Of a stretch of 64,000 nucleotides of DNA, positions 18,795 through 28,003 are shown in pieces. Positions within the stretch are counted from its first letter, which is position 1; every line of letters starts with the position of its first letter. The notes beneath the pieces were generated by a model that saw only the letters and a list, made by a program, of their open reading frames with translations, had not been told where the DNA came from and did not search any database. The position numbers and the translations under genes were made by a program. Source of the DNA: Chitinophaga pinensis (GTDB taxonomy: Bacteria; Bacteroidota; Bacteroidia; Chitinophagales; Chitinophagaceae); assembly GCA_945876095.1 (NCBI GenBank), contig CAMCMP010000018.1, positions 1 to 64,000 of the forward strand, written 5' to 3'.

Positions 18795-19916
18795 ATGAAC
18801 ATAGCAATTGTTTGTTATCCCACCTTTGGGGGAAGTGGAGTTCTAGCAACAGAATTAGGAAAAGCCCTTGCTGATAAAGGACACCAGATACACTTTATTA
18901 CTTATCAACAACCCGTTAGGTTAAGTCATTTTCACGGTAATATTTTTTATCACGAAGTAAGGGTTCCTACCTATCCTTTATTTGACTACCCTCCCTATGA
19001 AACGGCCCTTTCTAGCATGATGGTGGATGTAATAACCAATAATAATATTCAATTGCTTCATGTACACTATGCAATACCTCATGCTTCTGCAGCATATATA
19101 GCTAAACAAATTTTAGCCAAGCAGGGGATTCAAATTCCTGTAATAACTACTTTACATGGCACTGATATAACCCTTATAGGCAGGGATAAAACTTATCGAC
19201 CAGTAGTTACCTTTTCAATGAATGAAAGTGATATTTTAACTGCTGTATCCGATAACCTAAAAGCTGAAACCTATAAAAATTTTGATATAGAAAAAGAAAT
19301 TGAAGTGATTCACAACTTTGTTGATGTAACTCGTTTTAATAGGAAACCAATCGAAGAGTTTAAAAAATTAATTGCTCCGAATGGAGAAAAAATAATTGTT
19401 CATGCAAGTAATTTTAGAAAAGTAAAGCGAGTGGAAGATGTAGTTAAAACTTTTTTTCTGATCAATGAAAAAATTCCTGCTAAATTATTATTATTAGGTG
19501 ATGGACCAGAACGTTCTCTCATAGAAGCAGAAGCAAGAAAAAGTAATTCAGTTGAGAATATTAAATTTTTAGGCAAACAGGAACAAATGGAAGACATTTT
19601 ACCTGTAGCCGATCTTTTTTTACTAACCAGTGAATATGAAAGCTTTGGCCTAGCTGCATTAGAAGCCTTAGCAGCAGAAGTGCCTGTAATATCAACTAAT
19701 GCAGGTGGATTACCCGAAATAATTATTAATGGAAATTGTGGCTTTATGAGTGAAATAGGTGATGTAGAAGATATGAGTAAAAATGCATTGTTTATTTTAC
19801 AGAATAAAGAAACGCATGATCGCTTTAAAGCCAATGCGCTGATTCAGGCTAAAAAATTCGACATAGAAAATATAGTTCCAAAATATGAAGCGTTATATCA
19901 GCGATTAATTAACTAA
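18795..19916 (+). CDS. bshA: N-acetyl-alpha-D-glucosaminyl L-malate synthase
   Basis: GT4 glycosyltransferase that joins GlcNAc from UDP-GlcNAc to L-malate, the first step of bacillithiol synthesis. The 373 residues have the BshA-specific start NIAIVCYPTFGGSGVLATELG (residues 2-22 region), TTLHGTDITLIG (about 119-130), NFVDVTRFNR and the nucleotide-sugar site SEYESFGLAALEALA (about 276-290). The gene points to bacillithiol as the low-molecular-weight thiol. It ends exactly next to the stop of the convergent envC-like gene, with no intervening base. Confidence 0.95.
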   Translation: MNIAIVCYPTFGGSGVLATELGKALADKGHQIHFITYQQPVRLSHFHGNIFYHEVRVPTYPLFDYPPYETALSSMMVDVITNNNIQLLHVHYAIPHASAAYIAKQILAKQGIQIPVITTLHGTDITLIGRDKTYRPVVTFSMNESDILTAVSDNLKAETYKNFDIEKEIEVIHNFVDVTRFNRKPIEEFKKLIAPNGEKIIVHASNFRKVKRVEDVVKTFFLINEKIPAKLLLLGDGPERSLIEAEARKSNSVENIKFLGKQEQMEDILPVADLFLLTSEYESFGLAALEALAAEVPVISTNAGGLPEIIINGNCGFMSEIGDVEDMSKNALFILQNKETHDRFKANALIQAKKFDIENIVPKYEALYQRLIN

Positions 19917-21257
19917 TCACCTTCGTCTAAGCCAGCCCTCCGGATTCAGATTACTTTTTTCATTGCTAATAATGAGATCAATAGACCCAATTCCTTCATC
20001 ATTGGGTGCAACTTTTCCAACTACCTGGCCTGTTCGAATACCTTGACCACGAGAAAGATGAACACCAGATAAATTGCTGTAGGTGGTAAAATACGCTCCA
20101 TGTTTAATAATAACAACCTGCATATTTTCAATATTAGTAACAGAAGAAACTTCTCCGTCAAATAAAGCTTTTACTGATGTGCCGATTTCACTCCCAATAG
20201 TTACACCTGGATTATCAACTGTCACTCCAATATCAAGTTTTTGAGGGCCAAATCGCATAATCATATAGCCTTTATCCACCGGCCATGGTAATGTCCCTTT
20301 GTTACTAATAAAATTTGCATTCAACTTAACTTCCGCATCATTTCCCAACAAAATACTTTCTTGTCTAACAGAAATAGGCAAAGCTTTTTCAGGTTTTAAT
20401 GGAACTGGTTTTGTAGTTACGGTAGCATTTCCTTTTTCAACAGTTATCTTATTTTTTTCTGCAGCCCTTTCGGCTGCATCACGCTTTGCTTTTTCTTCCA
20501 ATGCTTTAGCCAAAGCCTCTTTTCTTGCCATTTCTTGTGCCCTCCTAATAGCTGCTGCAATGGCATTACTCACTTTTTGCATTTGCTTTTTCTTAGCTGC
20601 AATCTGATTATTCAATTCCTTTCCTTGTTCCTTTAGCTTTTTTACTATTTGATTTTTTTCCTGTTGCTGAACTTCCAATACAGACAATTCTTTACTTTGA
20701 ATTTGTAATACCTGTCCTTTCTTTACCTTATTTCCACTCATCTCTTCAATTCGTTGATTCAAAAGCACTTTGGTTCGCAAAATATTATCCCCTTGCAATT
20801 CCCGATAATTTCTATAACTCTTTAGGTAGGTAATCCTTTTAATCGCATCATTGAAACTAGAAGCTGAAAATATAAAATTTAAAAAATCGGAATTACTTCT
20901 ATTTTTATAAGCATACAACATACTTTTAGAATACTCCTGTTTAAGGGTATCTAATAGCACTTGGAGCCTATTAATATCTCGTTGGGATTTATATATTGAA
21001 TTGTCAAGTAAATTAATATCCTTACTAATGTTTTCAATAACATTCTCCTGCAAATTTAACTTACGATTGATGAGAGAAAGTTGCCCTAAACTTTCTTTAG
21101 TACTTTTATTGTTTTTATCTAATAGCTCTTGTGTTTGCTCAATTTCCCTTTTTAATTCTAGTCTTTGTTTTTCCAACTCTTGTTGCGCAGGAGACTGCGC
21201 TAATGAACAGTAACTTATAAAAAAAGAGAGCAGTAAGAAAAAAAAACTTTTAATCAT
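19917..21257 (-). CDS. EnvC-like murein hydrolase activator with degenerate LytM/M23 domain
   Basis: Envelope protein, 446 residues: signal peptide (1-20), long coiled coils (about 22-110 and 160-265, rich in Lys, Glu, Gln), a linker, and a C-terminal LytM/M23 fold (about 325-446) ending LNPEGWLRRR. All usual zinc ligands are changed: the HxxxD site reads NPGVT, the YAHLS site reads YSNLS and the HxH site reads SID. EnvC of E. coli is likewise inactive and switches on amidases at the septum, so the same role is likely here. Confidence 0.9.
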   Translation of the reverse strand: MIKSFFFLLLSFFISYCSLAQSPAQQELEKQRLELKREIEQTQELLDKNNKSTKESLGQLSLINRKLNLQENVIENISKDINLLDNSIYKSQRDINRLQVLLDTLKQEYSKSMLYAYKNRSNSDFLNFIFSASSFNDAIKRITYLKSYRNYRELQGDNILRTKVLLNQRIEEMSGNKVKKGQVLQIQSKELSVLEVQQQEKNQIVKKLKEQGKELNNQIAAKKKQMQKVSNAIAAAIRRAQEMARKEALAKALEEKAKRDAAERAAEKNKITVEKGNATVTTKPVPLKPEKALPISVRQESILLGNDAEVKLNANFISNKGTLPWPVDKGYMIMRFGPQKLDIGVTVDNPGVTIGSEIGTSVKALFDGEVSSVTNIENMQVVIIKHGAYFTTYSNLSGVHLSRGQGIRTGQVVGKVAPNDEGIGSIDLIISNEKSNLNPEGWLRRR

Positions 21258-21377
21258 ATTCAGATTTTACAAGAATAACAAAAATAAACAAGTTGGCTGT
21301 TTCATTTCTCTAATAATAACCAAAAAAATTAAACCAGCTTAAATTATAAAACCACTAACGATCAATCACTTTCAATT

Positions 21378-22220
21378 TTACTTTCGAGTATAATTGGCGG
21401 GAATATTGAAAACAATTACCAGCTCTTTATTAAATTCATACTGTTTGAAATTTAGTTGTACATCCAGCTTGTTTTTTTCTGAAACTGTTATTTCCCGAAA
21501 AGTAGAAAAATTAACACTATTGTTATTTACATAATCCCCATAAGTAATATCAGCAGTTCTATTTCTAACAATATTAACATCGTCTAATTTACTATGGATT
21601 ATTAAATGATCTGATTTGTTAAGAGTTAATAAGTGTTTGAAATATTTCCCTAGAGTTGCGAGTAATATTTTCGACTCAGTTTCTTTATAAGAAATTATAT
21701 TGTCATCTAAAAAAATCGGATTGCCAATCAATAGATTTTGAAGAGTTTTAAAATCGAATGGTATTTCAGTAATTTCCTGTAAATAATCAATTGACCTAAG
21801 CTTTACTTCTTTATTAATTTTATCTAAAACAAAAACACTGTCTTTTTTTATTAGAATTCTAAATGCCTCTACATTAAAAATTGTTGCATAACCTGAAATC
21901 CAAATTAAGCTATCTTTTAAAGCACGCACATAGGCAGTTATATTGGGTTGCTTCCCTTTTGCATCTTCATATTCAACCTTGATTTTTGCAGAAAAAGTTT
22001 TAAAGTCAATTTTTTTGCTATACACCTCCTCCAAAGCGTTTTTGACCAATAAAATTGAATCTTCATTGACTGGTTGAGTAATATTTATTGAGGTGCTGTC
22101 TTTTTTATCAACAGCTGCCTGTATTTTTTTTGCAGTCTTGCACCCTACCGAAGTAATCACAATCAGCATCGTGAAAAGTAGAAAGAAGAAATGAATTCTA
22201 TTAGTAGTTGGATATTTCAT
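21378..22220 (-). CDS. DUF4292 lipoprotein
   Basis: A 280-residue predicted lipoprotein: hydrophobic segment with lipobox TSVGC (Cys27), then a LolA-like beta fold with DFKTFSAKIKVEYED, KDSLIWISGYATIFNVEAFRILI and ITEIPFDFKTLQNLLIGNP, the DUF4292 hallmarks. DUF4292 is a Bacteroidota family of unknown function, possibly in lipoprotein or lipid handling. I chose the ATG at 22220 rather than the TTG at 22232. It starts 17 nt after the dut stop and is probably co-transcribed with it. Confidence 0.85.
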   Translation of the reverse strand: MKYPTTNRIHFFFLLFTMLIVITSVGCKTAKKIQAAVDKKDSTSINITQPVNEDSILLVKNALEEVYSKKIDFKTFSAKIKVEYEDAKGKQPNITAYVRALKDSLIWISGYATIFNVEAFRILIKKDSVFVLDKINKEVKLRSIDYLQEITEIPFDFKTLQNLLIGNPIFLDDNIISYKETESKILLATLGKYFKHLLTLNKSDHLIIHSKLDDVNIVRNRTADITYGDYVNNNSVNFSTFREITVSEKNKLDVQLNFKQYEFNKELVIVFNIPANYTRK

Positions 22221-22237
22221 TTTTAATTTCAATAAAT

Positions 22238-22681
22238 TTATTTTTTACCTGTATGGCCAAACCCCCCTTCTCCTCTTTGTGTACTATTAATTTCCTGCAC
22301 CAAAATAAGGTTTGCTTTATCTACCGAACTGATAACCATTTGAGCAATTCTATCACCGTGAGACAGAATTTGAGGCTCATTACTCAAATTAATCAGAATA
22401 ACTTTTAATTCACCTCTATAATCGCTATCAATGGTGCCGGGTGTATTAAGGCAGGTGATTCCCTGCTTTATTGCCAATCCACTTCTAGGTCTTATTTGTG
22501 CTTCATATCCATCTGGAAGTTCTAAAAATAAACCAGTAGGTATTAAAGTCCTTTCCAATGATTGTAAAGTAATGGGTTGATCCAAATTGGCCCTTAAATC
22601 CATACCAGCTGAACCCTCCGTTGCATATGCTGGTAATTCGTTAGAAGATTTGTTGATGATGTTTACAGAAATTGTATTCAT
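22238..22681 (-). CDS. dut: deoxyuridine 5'-triphosphate nucleotidohydrolase
   Basis: Hydrolyses dUTP to dUMP, keeping uracil out of DNA. The 147 residues carry all five trimeric dUTPase motifs: [31 protein letters not shown] and the C-terminal arm [19 protein letters not shown] -7 box on the minus strand at 22772-22779 could drive the dut-DUF4292 pair with a leader of about 85 nt. Confidence 0.97.
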   Translation of the reverse strand: MNTISVNIINKSSNELPAYATEGSAGMDLRANLDQPITLQSLERTLIPTGLFLELPDGYEAQIRPRSGLAIKQGITCLNTPGTIDSDYRGELKVILINLSNEPQILSHGDRIAQMVISSVDKANLILVQEINSTQRGEGGFGHTGKK

Positions 22682-22817
22682 TTGATATCAATTTTTATAT
22701 TTTTTCTACCCCTACTAATCCAAAAGGAATCAAATAATAGGATTCAAAAAAATTATTCAATTCAATGTGAGCAAAGGTAACAAGTTTACTCTTTTTGATG
22801 ATTGTTTTTTAATAAAC

Positions 22818-23303
22818 TCAATCCAATTTTTTATTTAACAAAATAGATGCATAGGCCACCAAACCTTCTTCCCTTCCAACAAAACCCATTTTTTCAGTGG
22901 TCGTAGCTTTAATAGAAACATCTGTAATTTGTAATGAAAGAATTTCAGCTATTACGGTTTGCATTTGTGGAACATACTCTTTAATTTTTGGTGCCTGCAA
23001 ACATAAAGTACTATCTATATTTACGATTGTATAACCGGCATTTTTTATAAGTTCAAAACTTTTTTTAAGTAATATTTTACTATCAATATTTTTTAACGCA
23101 GCATCGGTATCAGGAAAATGCACCCCAATATCACCTAGACAGGCAGCGCCCAACATTGCATCACAAATGGCATGCAACAATACATCCGCATCGCTATGAC
23201 CTAGCGCTCCTTTGGGATGATCAATTTTAACACCTCCTAACCAAAACTCCCTTTCAGTAACCAATTGATGAAAATCAATACCAAACCCTATTCTCATACT
23301 CAT
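22818..23303 (-). CDS. ispF: 2-C-methyl-D-erythritol 2,4-cyclodiphosphate synthase
   Basis: Fifth enzyme of the non-mevalonate isoprenoid pathway. The 161 residues contain the metal site GIDFHQL (Asp10, His12), LGHSDADVLLHA with a third His ligand, the GDIGVHFPDTD loop and the C-terminal TTTEKMGFVGREEG. An ATG at 23297 (third residue) is an alternative start. It lies between porV and dut on the same strand, with a terminator separating it from porV. Confidence 0.97.
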   Translation of the reverse strand: MSMRIGFGIDFHQLVTEREFWLGGVKIDHPKGALGHSDADVLLHAICDAMLGAACLGDIGVHFPDTDAALKNIDSKILLKKSFELIKNAGYTIVNIDSTLCLQAPKIKEYVPQMQTVIAEILSLQITDVSIKATTTEKMGFVGREEGLVAYASILLNKKLD

Positions 23304-23348
23304 AATATTTTTTATTGATTAATGCCGAAGGTACGTTAGTTTAAAAAT

Positions 23349-23384
23349 AAAAAAGCGTTCCGACTCAAATCGAAACGCTTTTTA
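23349..23384 (-). terminator. porV terminator
   Basis: On the minus strand AAAAAGCGTTTCGA pairs with TCGGAACGCTTTTT (one G-U pair) around a 6-nt loop. It lies 18 nt beyond the porV stop; both strands have A/T tracts, so it may work both ways. Confidence 0.85.
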
Positions 23385-23401
23385 AACTGAAATATTTTAA
23401 A

Positions 23402-24550
23402 TTACTTTTTCCCTTCAGCAAAGTCAAACACCAAGCTAAATCGTAAAGTGTTAGACAGAGGATTACGACTTACCCCCGATCCAGAAGGTAAAAGGTAGGA
23501 GAAATTAATACCATAAGTGCTATATTTTAAACCCGCACCTAGCGTAAAATATTGTCTATTCCCCTTTATAGGGTTTTCATAGAAATAACCTGTGCGCAAG
23601 GCAAACTGGTTATTATACCAATATTCTACTCCTAAGGATGTCTGAAATTCTTTCAACTCCTCTGAGAATCCACCAGGTGCATCACCCAATGAGCTAAACC
23701 AACTACCCACAACACCTTTACTACGGTAACTCACTAACCCTGCGCTATCACCCACTAATGGAGGCGTAGGTACCAATAATTTATGAATATCTAAAGCGAA
23801 AGTAATTTTATTTACTGGATCAATCTCACGGGTGTAAGCAGCACCTAAACCAAGACTTGCAGGAATAAAATCCTTTTGATTTGCATCACTAGTATAGGAA
23901 ATTTTTGATCCTAAATTACTCAAAGTAACTCCATAGTTTAAAGCAGAGCCACCTGATACAGCTCCCGTATGAAAAAGACTCAAATCACCTGCTACAGAAG
24001 AGCCTGCCTTATATGAAACACCATTGATAGTTCCGCTTGCTAGGTTTGAATTAATATACCTTAGTGCAATGCCTAATGATAATTTACTAGACAACTTTCT
24101 TGAATATCCTGCATCAAAAGCAAACTCCCTTGGTCGGTAAGAGCTAAGATCATTTCCTAGATTATCAGTAAATTGAATACTTCCCAAACTAAAATACCTC
24201 ATTGAACTAGAAATTGCTTGTTCTTCATCTAATTTATAATATCCAGATAATGAAGCGAGATAAACATCATTCAACCCAAGATCTTTGAGCCATGGTGTGT
24301 AGGTTACAGAAATGCCACCTTTATTAACATTAAACGGGGTTTTGGCTAAATTCCAAAATGATGAATTAGCGTCTGGTGAAGTAGCAATTCCCACATCTCC
24401 CATACCTCCACTTCTAGCATCGGGTGATATTCTTAAGAAAGGAACCGCAGAGGTTACAACATTAATAGTAGGATCCTGCGCTTGAACATAACTGGTGGCA
24501 CTTACCAGTAAAATAACTAATCCAGTTAGTTGAATTATAGCCTTTTTCAT
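23402..24550 (-). CDS. porV: type IX secretion outer membrane protein PorV
   Basis: A 382-residue outer-membrane beta-barrel of the FadL fold. Signal peptide 1-24 (ending VQAQ), then the PorV signature VPFLRISPDARSGGMGDVG (about 37-55) and SSFWNLAKTPF. PorV captures T9SS cargo by its C-terminal domain and passes it from the SprA translocon to the PorU sortase. porU, often adjacent, is not in this window. gldJ lies divergently across a 453-bp gap. A TATATTTG box on the minus strand (24639-24646) may be its -7 element. Confidence 0.94.
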   Translation of the reverse strand: MKKAIIQLTGLVILLVSATSYVQAQDPTINVVTSAVPFLRISPDARSGGMGDVGIATSPDANSSFWNLAKTPFNVNKGGISVTYTPWLKDLGLNDVYLASLSGYYKLDEEQAISSSMRYFSLGSIQFTDNLGNDLSSYRPREFAFDAGYSRKLSSKLSLGIALRYINSNLASGTINGVSYKAGSSVAGDLSLFHTGAVSGGSALNYGVTLSNLGSKISYTSDANQKDFIPASLGLGAAYTREIDPVNKITFALDIHKLLVPTPPLVGDSAGLVSYRSKGVVGSWFSSLGDAPGGFSEELKEFQTSLGVEYWYNNQFALRTGYFYENPIKGNRQYFTLGAGLKYSTYGINFSYLLPSGSGVSRNPLSNTLRFSLVFDFAEGKK

Positions 24551-25003
24551 TCTGTTTTTTGTCTTGGTTAGGTAGACTTAGAATCGATAAGGTATAATTT
24601 AGAGGTTAAAAAAAACAGGAATTTACCCGCTTGAAGTACAAATATATAACATCTTGTTAAAAATAAAAGGAAAAATGCTTATTTTTTTCAAATTGCTAAC
24701 AGTTCCAAAACTTGAAAATATTACAGACAAATAAAAATATAGAAAAAATAGAATTCAGAAGTTAAATTATATTATAAATTTTTATAATAAAATATACAAT
24801 TCTTTAACTATATTAAACTGAAAATCAGAGGATTTTTATGTAAATTTTAAAAAAAATATAGAAAATGAAAGAAATTAGTAAATATCCACAAAATCACATC
24901 TGATTATGAGTCCATATCGTGTAAATTATTTATATTCGCAACCAAGTTTATCTATGTTACACAATAACTATTTCAAACATTCGTTAATCAAGCTGCAAAT
25001 CGT
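24551..25003. other. divergent intergenic region between porV and gldJ
   Basis: AT-rich region of 453 bases with no coding frame. The minus strand has TATATTTG at 24639-24646 (candidate porV -7). Ahead of gldJ, the plus strand has TATATTCG around 24940, one base off the consensus. No other structure is evident. Confidence 0.55.
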
Positions 25004-26575
25004 ATGCACATGTATAAAATGATTCATATAAAAAATTTATTACTCCTTGCAATACTAATCACCACATTGGGGGCTTGTAAAAACGGGGGTATTCTTGGTA
25101 AGAAAAAAGGTAAGTCATCTGTTACTGGATGGAATTATGACGACAAAAATCAAGGTAATTTCCATGTAGCTAAAATGAAAGCGCCTAAGGCTGGTCCTGG
25201 TTTAATTTTCGTACAAGGAGGTACTTTTGTAATGGGGGCCAAGGAAGATGATGTAATGGGTGACTGGAATAATACACCGAAAAGAATTACCGTTCCCTCC
25301 TTTTTTATAGATGAAACCGAAGTAGCCAACGTTCACTACAGAGAATACATTTACTGGCTTGAGAATACATTTAGTTCAGATTCAGCTGTACTTGCAAAAG
25401 CCCTTCCAGACACACTTGTGTGGCGCGAAGAACTTGCATACAATGAACCTTTTGTAGAATATTATTTCCGTCATCCTTCTTATAACTATTACCCTGTAGT
25501 GGGTGTTTCTTGGTTACAAGCGCATGATTTTTGTATTTGGAGAACTGACAGAGTTAATGAGTTAACTTTAATTGGGAAGGGGTACCTCAAAAAAGATTTT
25601 GCAAAAAAAGAAATGAAAGGTGGAGGAGCAGATGCTACTTTTAACACAGATACTTACATTATGAATCCTGAATTAATTCAGGGAAGAGGCAAACCTAGAA
25701 AATCAGAATTTAATGATATCAATGGTAAAGCAAGAGCAACTGTCAAAATTGAAGATGGAATACTTAACATTGGATATCGCTTACCTACAGAAGCTGAATG
25801 GGAATATGCTGCTTACGGTTTATTAGATCAAAATCCTAATCCAAGAAAGAAAGAAGGTAAAACTGGCGAGGAATTGATTTCTAACCAACAAATTTATTCT
25901 TGGAGCCATAATCCAAATGGATTAAGAGATAATAGAAGAGGTAGTTGGCAAGGGAAATTCTTGGCAAACTTCAAGCGAGGAAGTGGAGATAATATGGGTA
26001 TTGCCGGAGGATTGAATGACCGTTCCGCTATACCTGGTAGTATCAAAGCTTTTTACCCAAATGCATTTGGTGTCTTTAACATGAGTGGTAACGTATCAGA
26101 ATGGGTAATGGATGTATATCGACCTTTGACTCCTTCAGATGGTGAAGACTTCAATTACTTCCGTGGAAATAGATTTCAAAAATTTTTTAAAGGAAGTGGA
26201 GGAGAGCTTGAAAGAGATTCTCTAGGAAGATTGAAGAAAACTGATATCAGTGATGCCGATATTAAAAATAGAAGAAACTATCAGCACAACAATGCACTTG
26301 GATTTATGGATGGTGACTCTTTAAGTAATTCAACCTATGTAACTGGATCCAGTACCTTAATTAGTGACCATTCACGAGTATTCAAAGGTGGTAGCTGGAA
26401 TGATAGACCCTATTGGCTTTCTCCAGGATCTAGAAGATTTTTAGACGAAGATCAATCTTCTAGTAGCATTGGTTTTAGATGTGCTCAAACTTATTTAGGC
26501 TCTTCAGAAGGTCCTGGATTTAAAGAAGGAAATATCTTTGGAAAGAGAAAACAAAATAGTAAGAAGAAAATTTAA
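25004..26575 (+). CDS. gldJ: gliding motility/T9SS lipoprotein GldJ
   Basis: Lipoprotein of 523 residues with lipobox TTLGAC (Cys25) and a formylglycine-generating-enzyme-like domain: PGLIFVQGGTFVMGA (about 65-79), DETEVANVHYREYIYWL, YRLPTEAEWEYAA, FGVFNMSGNVSEWVMD, VFKGGSWNDRP and SIGFRCAQ. GldJ, unlike its paralogue GldK, carries the early GWNYDD and EDDVMGDWNN segments seen here. It stabilises the GldKLMN motor/secretion core. Followed by murF, an order also known from Flavobacterium. Start among ATGs at 25004, 25010 and 25019 is uncertain. Confidence 0.92.
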   Translation: MHMYKMIHIKNLLLLAILITTLGACKNGGILGKKKGKSSVTGWNYDDKNQGNFHVAKMKAPKAGPGLIFVQGGTFVMGAKEDDVMGDWNNTPKRITVPSFFIDETEVANVHYREYIYWLENTFSSDSAVLAKALPDTLVWREELAYNEPFVEYYFRHPSYNYYPVVGVSWLQAHDFCIWRTDRVNELTLIGKGYLKKDFAKKEMKGGGADATFNTDTYIMNPELIQGRGKPRKSEFNDINGKARATVKIEDGILNIGYRLPTEAEWEYAAYGLLDQNPNPRKKEGKTGEELISNQQIYSWSHNPNGLRDNRRGSWQGKFLANFKRGSGDNMGIAGGLNDRSAIPGSIKAFYPNAFGVFNMSGNVSEWVMDVYRPLTPSDGEDFNYFRGNRFQKFFKGSGGELERDSLGRLKKTDISDADIKNRRNYQHNNALGFMDGDSLSNSTYVTGSSTLISDHSRVFKGGSWNDRPYWLSPGSRRFLDEDQSSSSIGFRCAQTYLGSSEGPGFKEGNIFGKRKQNSKKKI

Positions 26576-26580
26576 AAATA

Positions 26581-26635
26581 TTGATCCCAATAAAAAACCC
26601 TTCGGAAATTCTGAAGGGTTTTTTATTGGGATCAA
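26581..26635. terminator. long perfect hairpin terminator after gldJ
   Basis: A perfect 23-bp inverted repeat (26581-26603 with 26613-26635) and a 9-nt loop that can pair further. The core is AACCCTTC / GAAGGGTT flanked by A6 and T6 tracts, which are themselves inside the stem, with CCCAAT / ATTGGG outside. It should stop transcription in either direction and isolates gldJ from murF. Confidence 0.92.
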
Positions 26636-26667
26636 TACCCTATCTATAACCTTGTAAGTTTTTATCA

Positions 26668-26697
26668 TTGAAAATAATTTGATCTGTCTTATTTTTG
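26668..26697 (+). promoter_or_regulatory. murF promoter, probably giving a leaderless mRNA
   Basis: TTG (26668-26670), a 19-nt spacer and TATTTTTG (26690-26697). The box ends only 4 nt before the murF ATG at 26702, so transcription should begin at or next to the start codon. Confidence 0.8.
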
Positions 26698-26701
26698 ACT
26701 C

Positions 26702-27979
26702 ATGCTTCTAAAAGAATTGTATTCCATTTTTATTCAATACCCGTCTATTCAAACGGATACCAGAAAAATAAAGACTGGAGACCTTTTTTTTGCCTTAAAG
26801 GGCCCCAACTTTAATGGTAACCACTTTGCCAAACAAGCACTTGATGCTGGTGCTGCCTATGTAATCATTGATGAGGCTGTAAATTTTTTAGACACTAGAT
26901 TAATTGAGACAGAGGATACACTTCAATTATTACAAGATTTAGCCAAATTTCATCGGCAGCAATTTACCATTCCATTTATAGCAATCACTGGGAGTAATGG
27001 CAAAACAACTACCAAAGAGCTGATAAATGAAGTGTTGGCAAGCACTTACAAAACCTATTGTACCAAGGGGAATTTGAATAACCATATTGGAATTCCTCTT
27101 ACTATTTTAGCCGTAAAAAAAGATGCTGAAATAGCAGTGATTGAAATGGGAGCAAATCATCAAAAAGAAATAGCTAGTTATTGCCAATATACCCTGCCCA
27201 CCCATGGTATTATTACCAATTGTGGCAAGGCTCATCTGGAAGGATTTGGTGGTGAGGAGGGAGTAATAAAAGGGAAAGGAGAATTATTTGATTACTTGAA
27301 AATAAGCGGTGGCACCGCTTTCATTATGAATGATTATGACTACCTTATAAAAATAAGTGTTGGTATCTCATTAATAAAAACTTACGGAACCCTCAATGCT
27401 GAAATTACAGGTAGAGCTAATAAGTTGGGGCATTATTTGCAAGTAGAAATGACTAAGGGTACTGATATAAAAAAAATAAAAACAAACCTAGTCGGTGAAT
27501 ATAATCTTCCAAATATATTAGTAGCTGTGGCAGTAGGTAAATATTTTTCTGTAAAAGATGAAGCTATTCAAAATTCGATAGAACATTATTCTCCTTCGAA
27601 TAGCAGATCCCAATTAATACAAAAAGATGGAAACCAAATTATATTAGACGCCTACAATGCCAATCCTTCTAGCATGAAAGCTGCTATTGAAAATTTTGCA
27701 GCAATGGAAGGAGATGACAAAGTATTGCTATTAGGTGCTTTGATGGAACTTGGAAATGAAAGTATTACAGAACACCATTCTATCATAAGCCTAATTAAGC
27801 AATATCGCTGGAAAGCAGTAGTGTTGGTGGGAGGTGATTTCAATAATATATTTCATGAATATCTTTTCTTTCAAAAAGCAGAGGAAGCAAAAGAATGGCT
27901 TCAAAAACAGGCTTATCATGGTGTGAAATTACTGGTGAAGGGTTCTAGAAGTATGCAAATGGAAAAAGTTATAGAGTAA
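26702..27979 (+). CDS. murF: UDP-N-acetylmuramoyl-tripeptide--D-alanyl-D-alanine ligase
   Basis: Adds D-Ala-D-Ala to the UDP-MurNAc-tripeptide, the last cytoplasmic step of the peptidoglycan precursor. The 425 residues have the Mur-ligase N-terminal domain with SIQTDTRKIKTGDLFFAL (15-32), the ATP loop GSNGKTTT (97-104), EMGANHQKEI and the C-terminal DAYNANPSSMKAAI. Residues 1-8 align with other MurF starts, so the ATG right behind the -7 box is credible. It has its own promoter after the gldJ terminator. Confidence 0.96.
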   Translation: MLLKELYSIFIQYPSIQTDTRKIKTGDLFFALKGPNFNGNHFAKQALDAGAAYVIIDEAVNFLDTRLIETEDTLQLLQDLAKFHRQQFTIPFIAITGSNGKTTTKELINEVLASTYKTYCTKGNLNNHIGIPLTILAVKKDAEIAVIEMGANHQKEIASYCQYTLPTHGIITNCGKAHLEGFGGEEGVIKGKGELFDYLKISGGTAFIMNDYDYLIKISVGISLIKTYGTLNAEITGRANKLGHYLQVEMTKGTDIKKIKTNLVGEYNLPNILVAVAVGKYFSVKDEAIQNSIEHYSPSNSRSQLIQKDGNQIILDAYNANPSSMKAAIENFAAMEGDDKVLLLGALMELGNESITEHHSIISLIKQYRWKAVVLVGGDFNNIFHEYLFFQKAEEAKEWLQKQAYHGVKLLVKGSRSMQMEKVIE

Positions 27980-28003
27980 ATTAAATAATAAAATCAATTT
28001 AAG

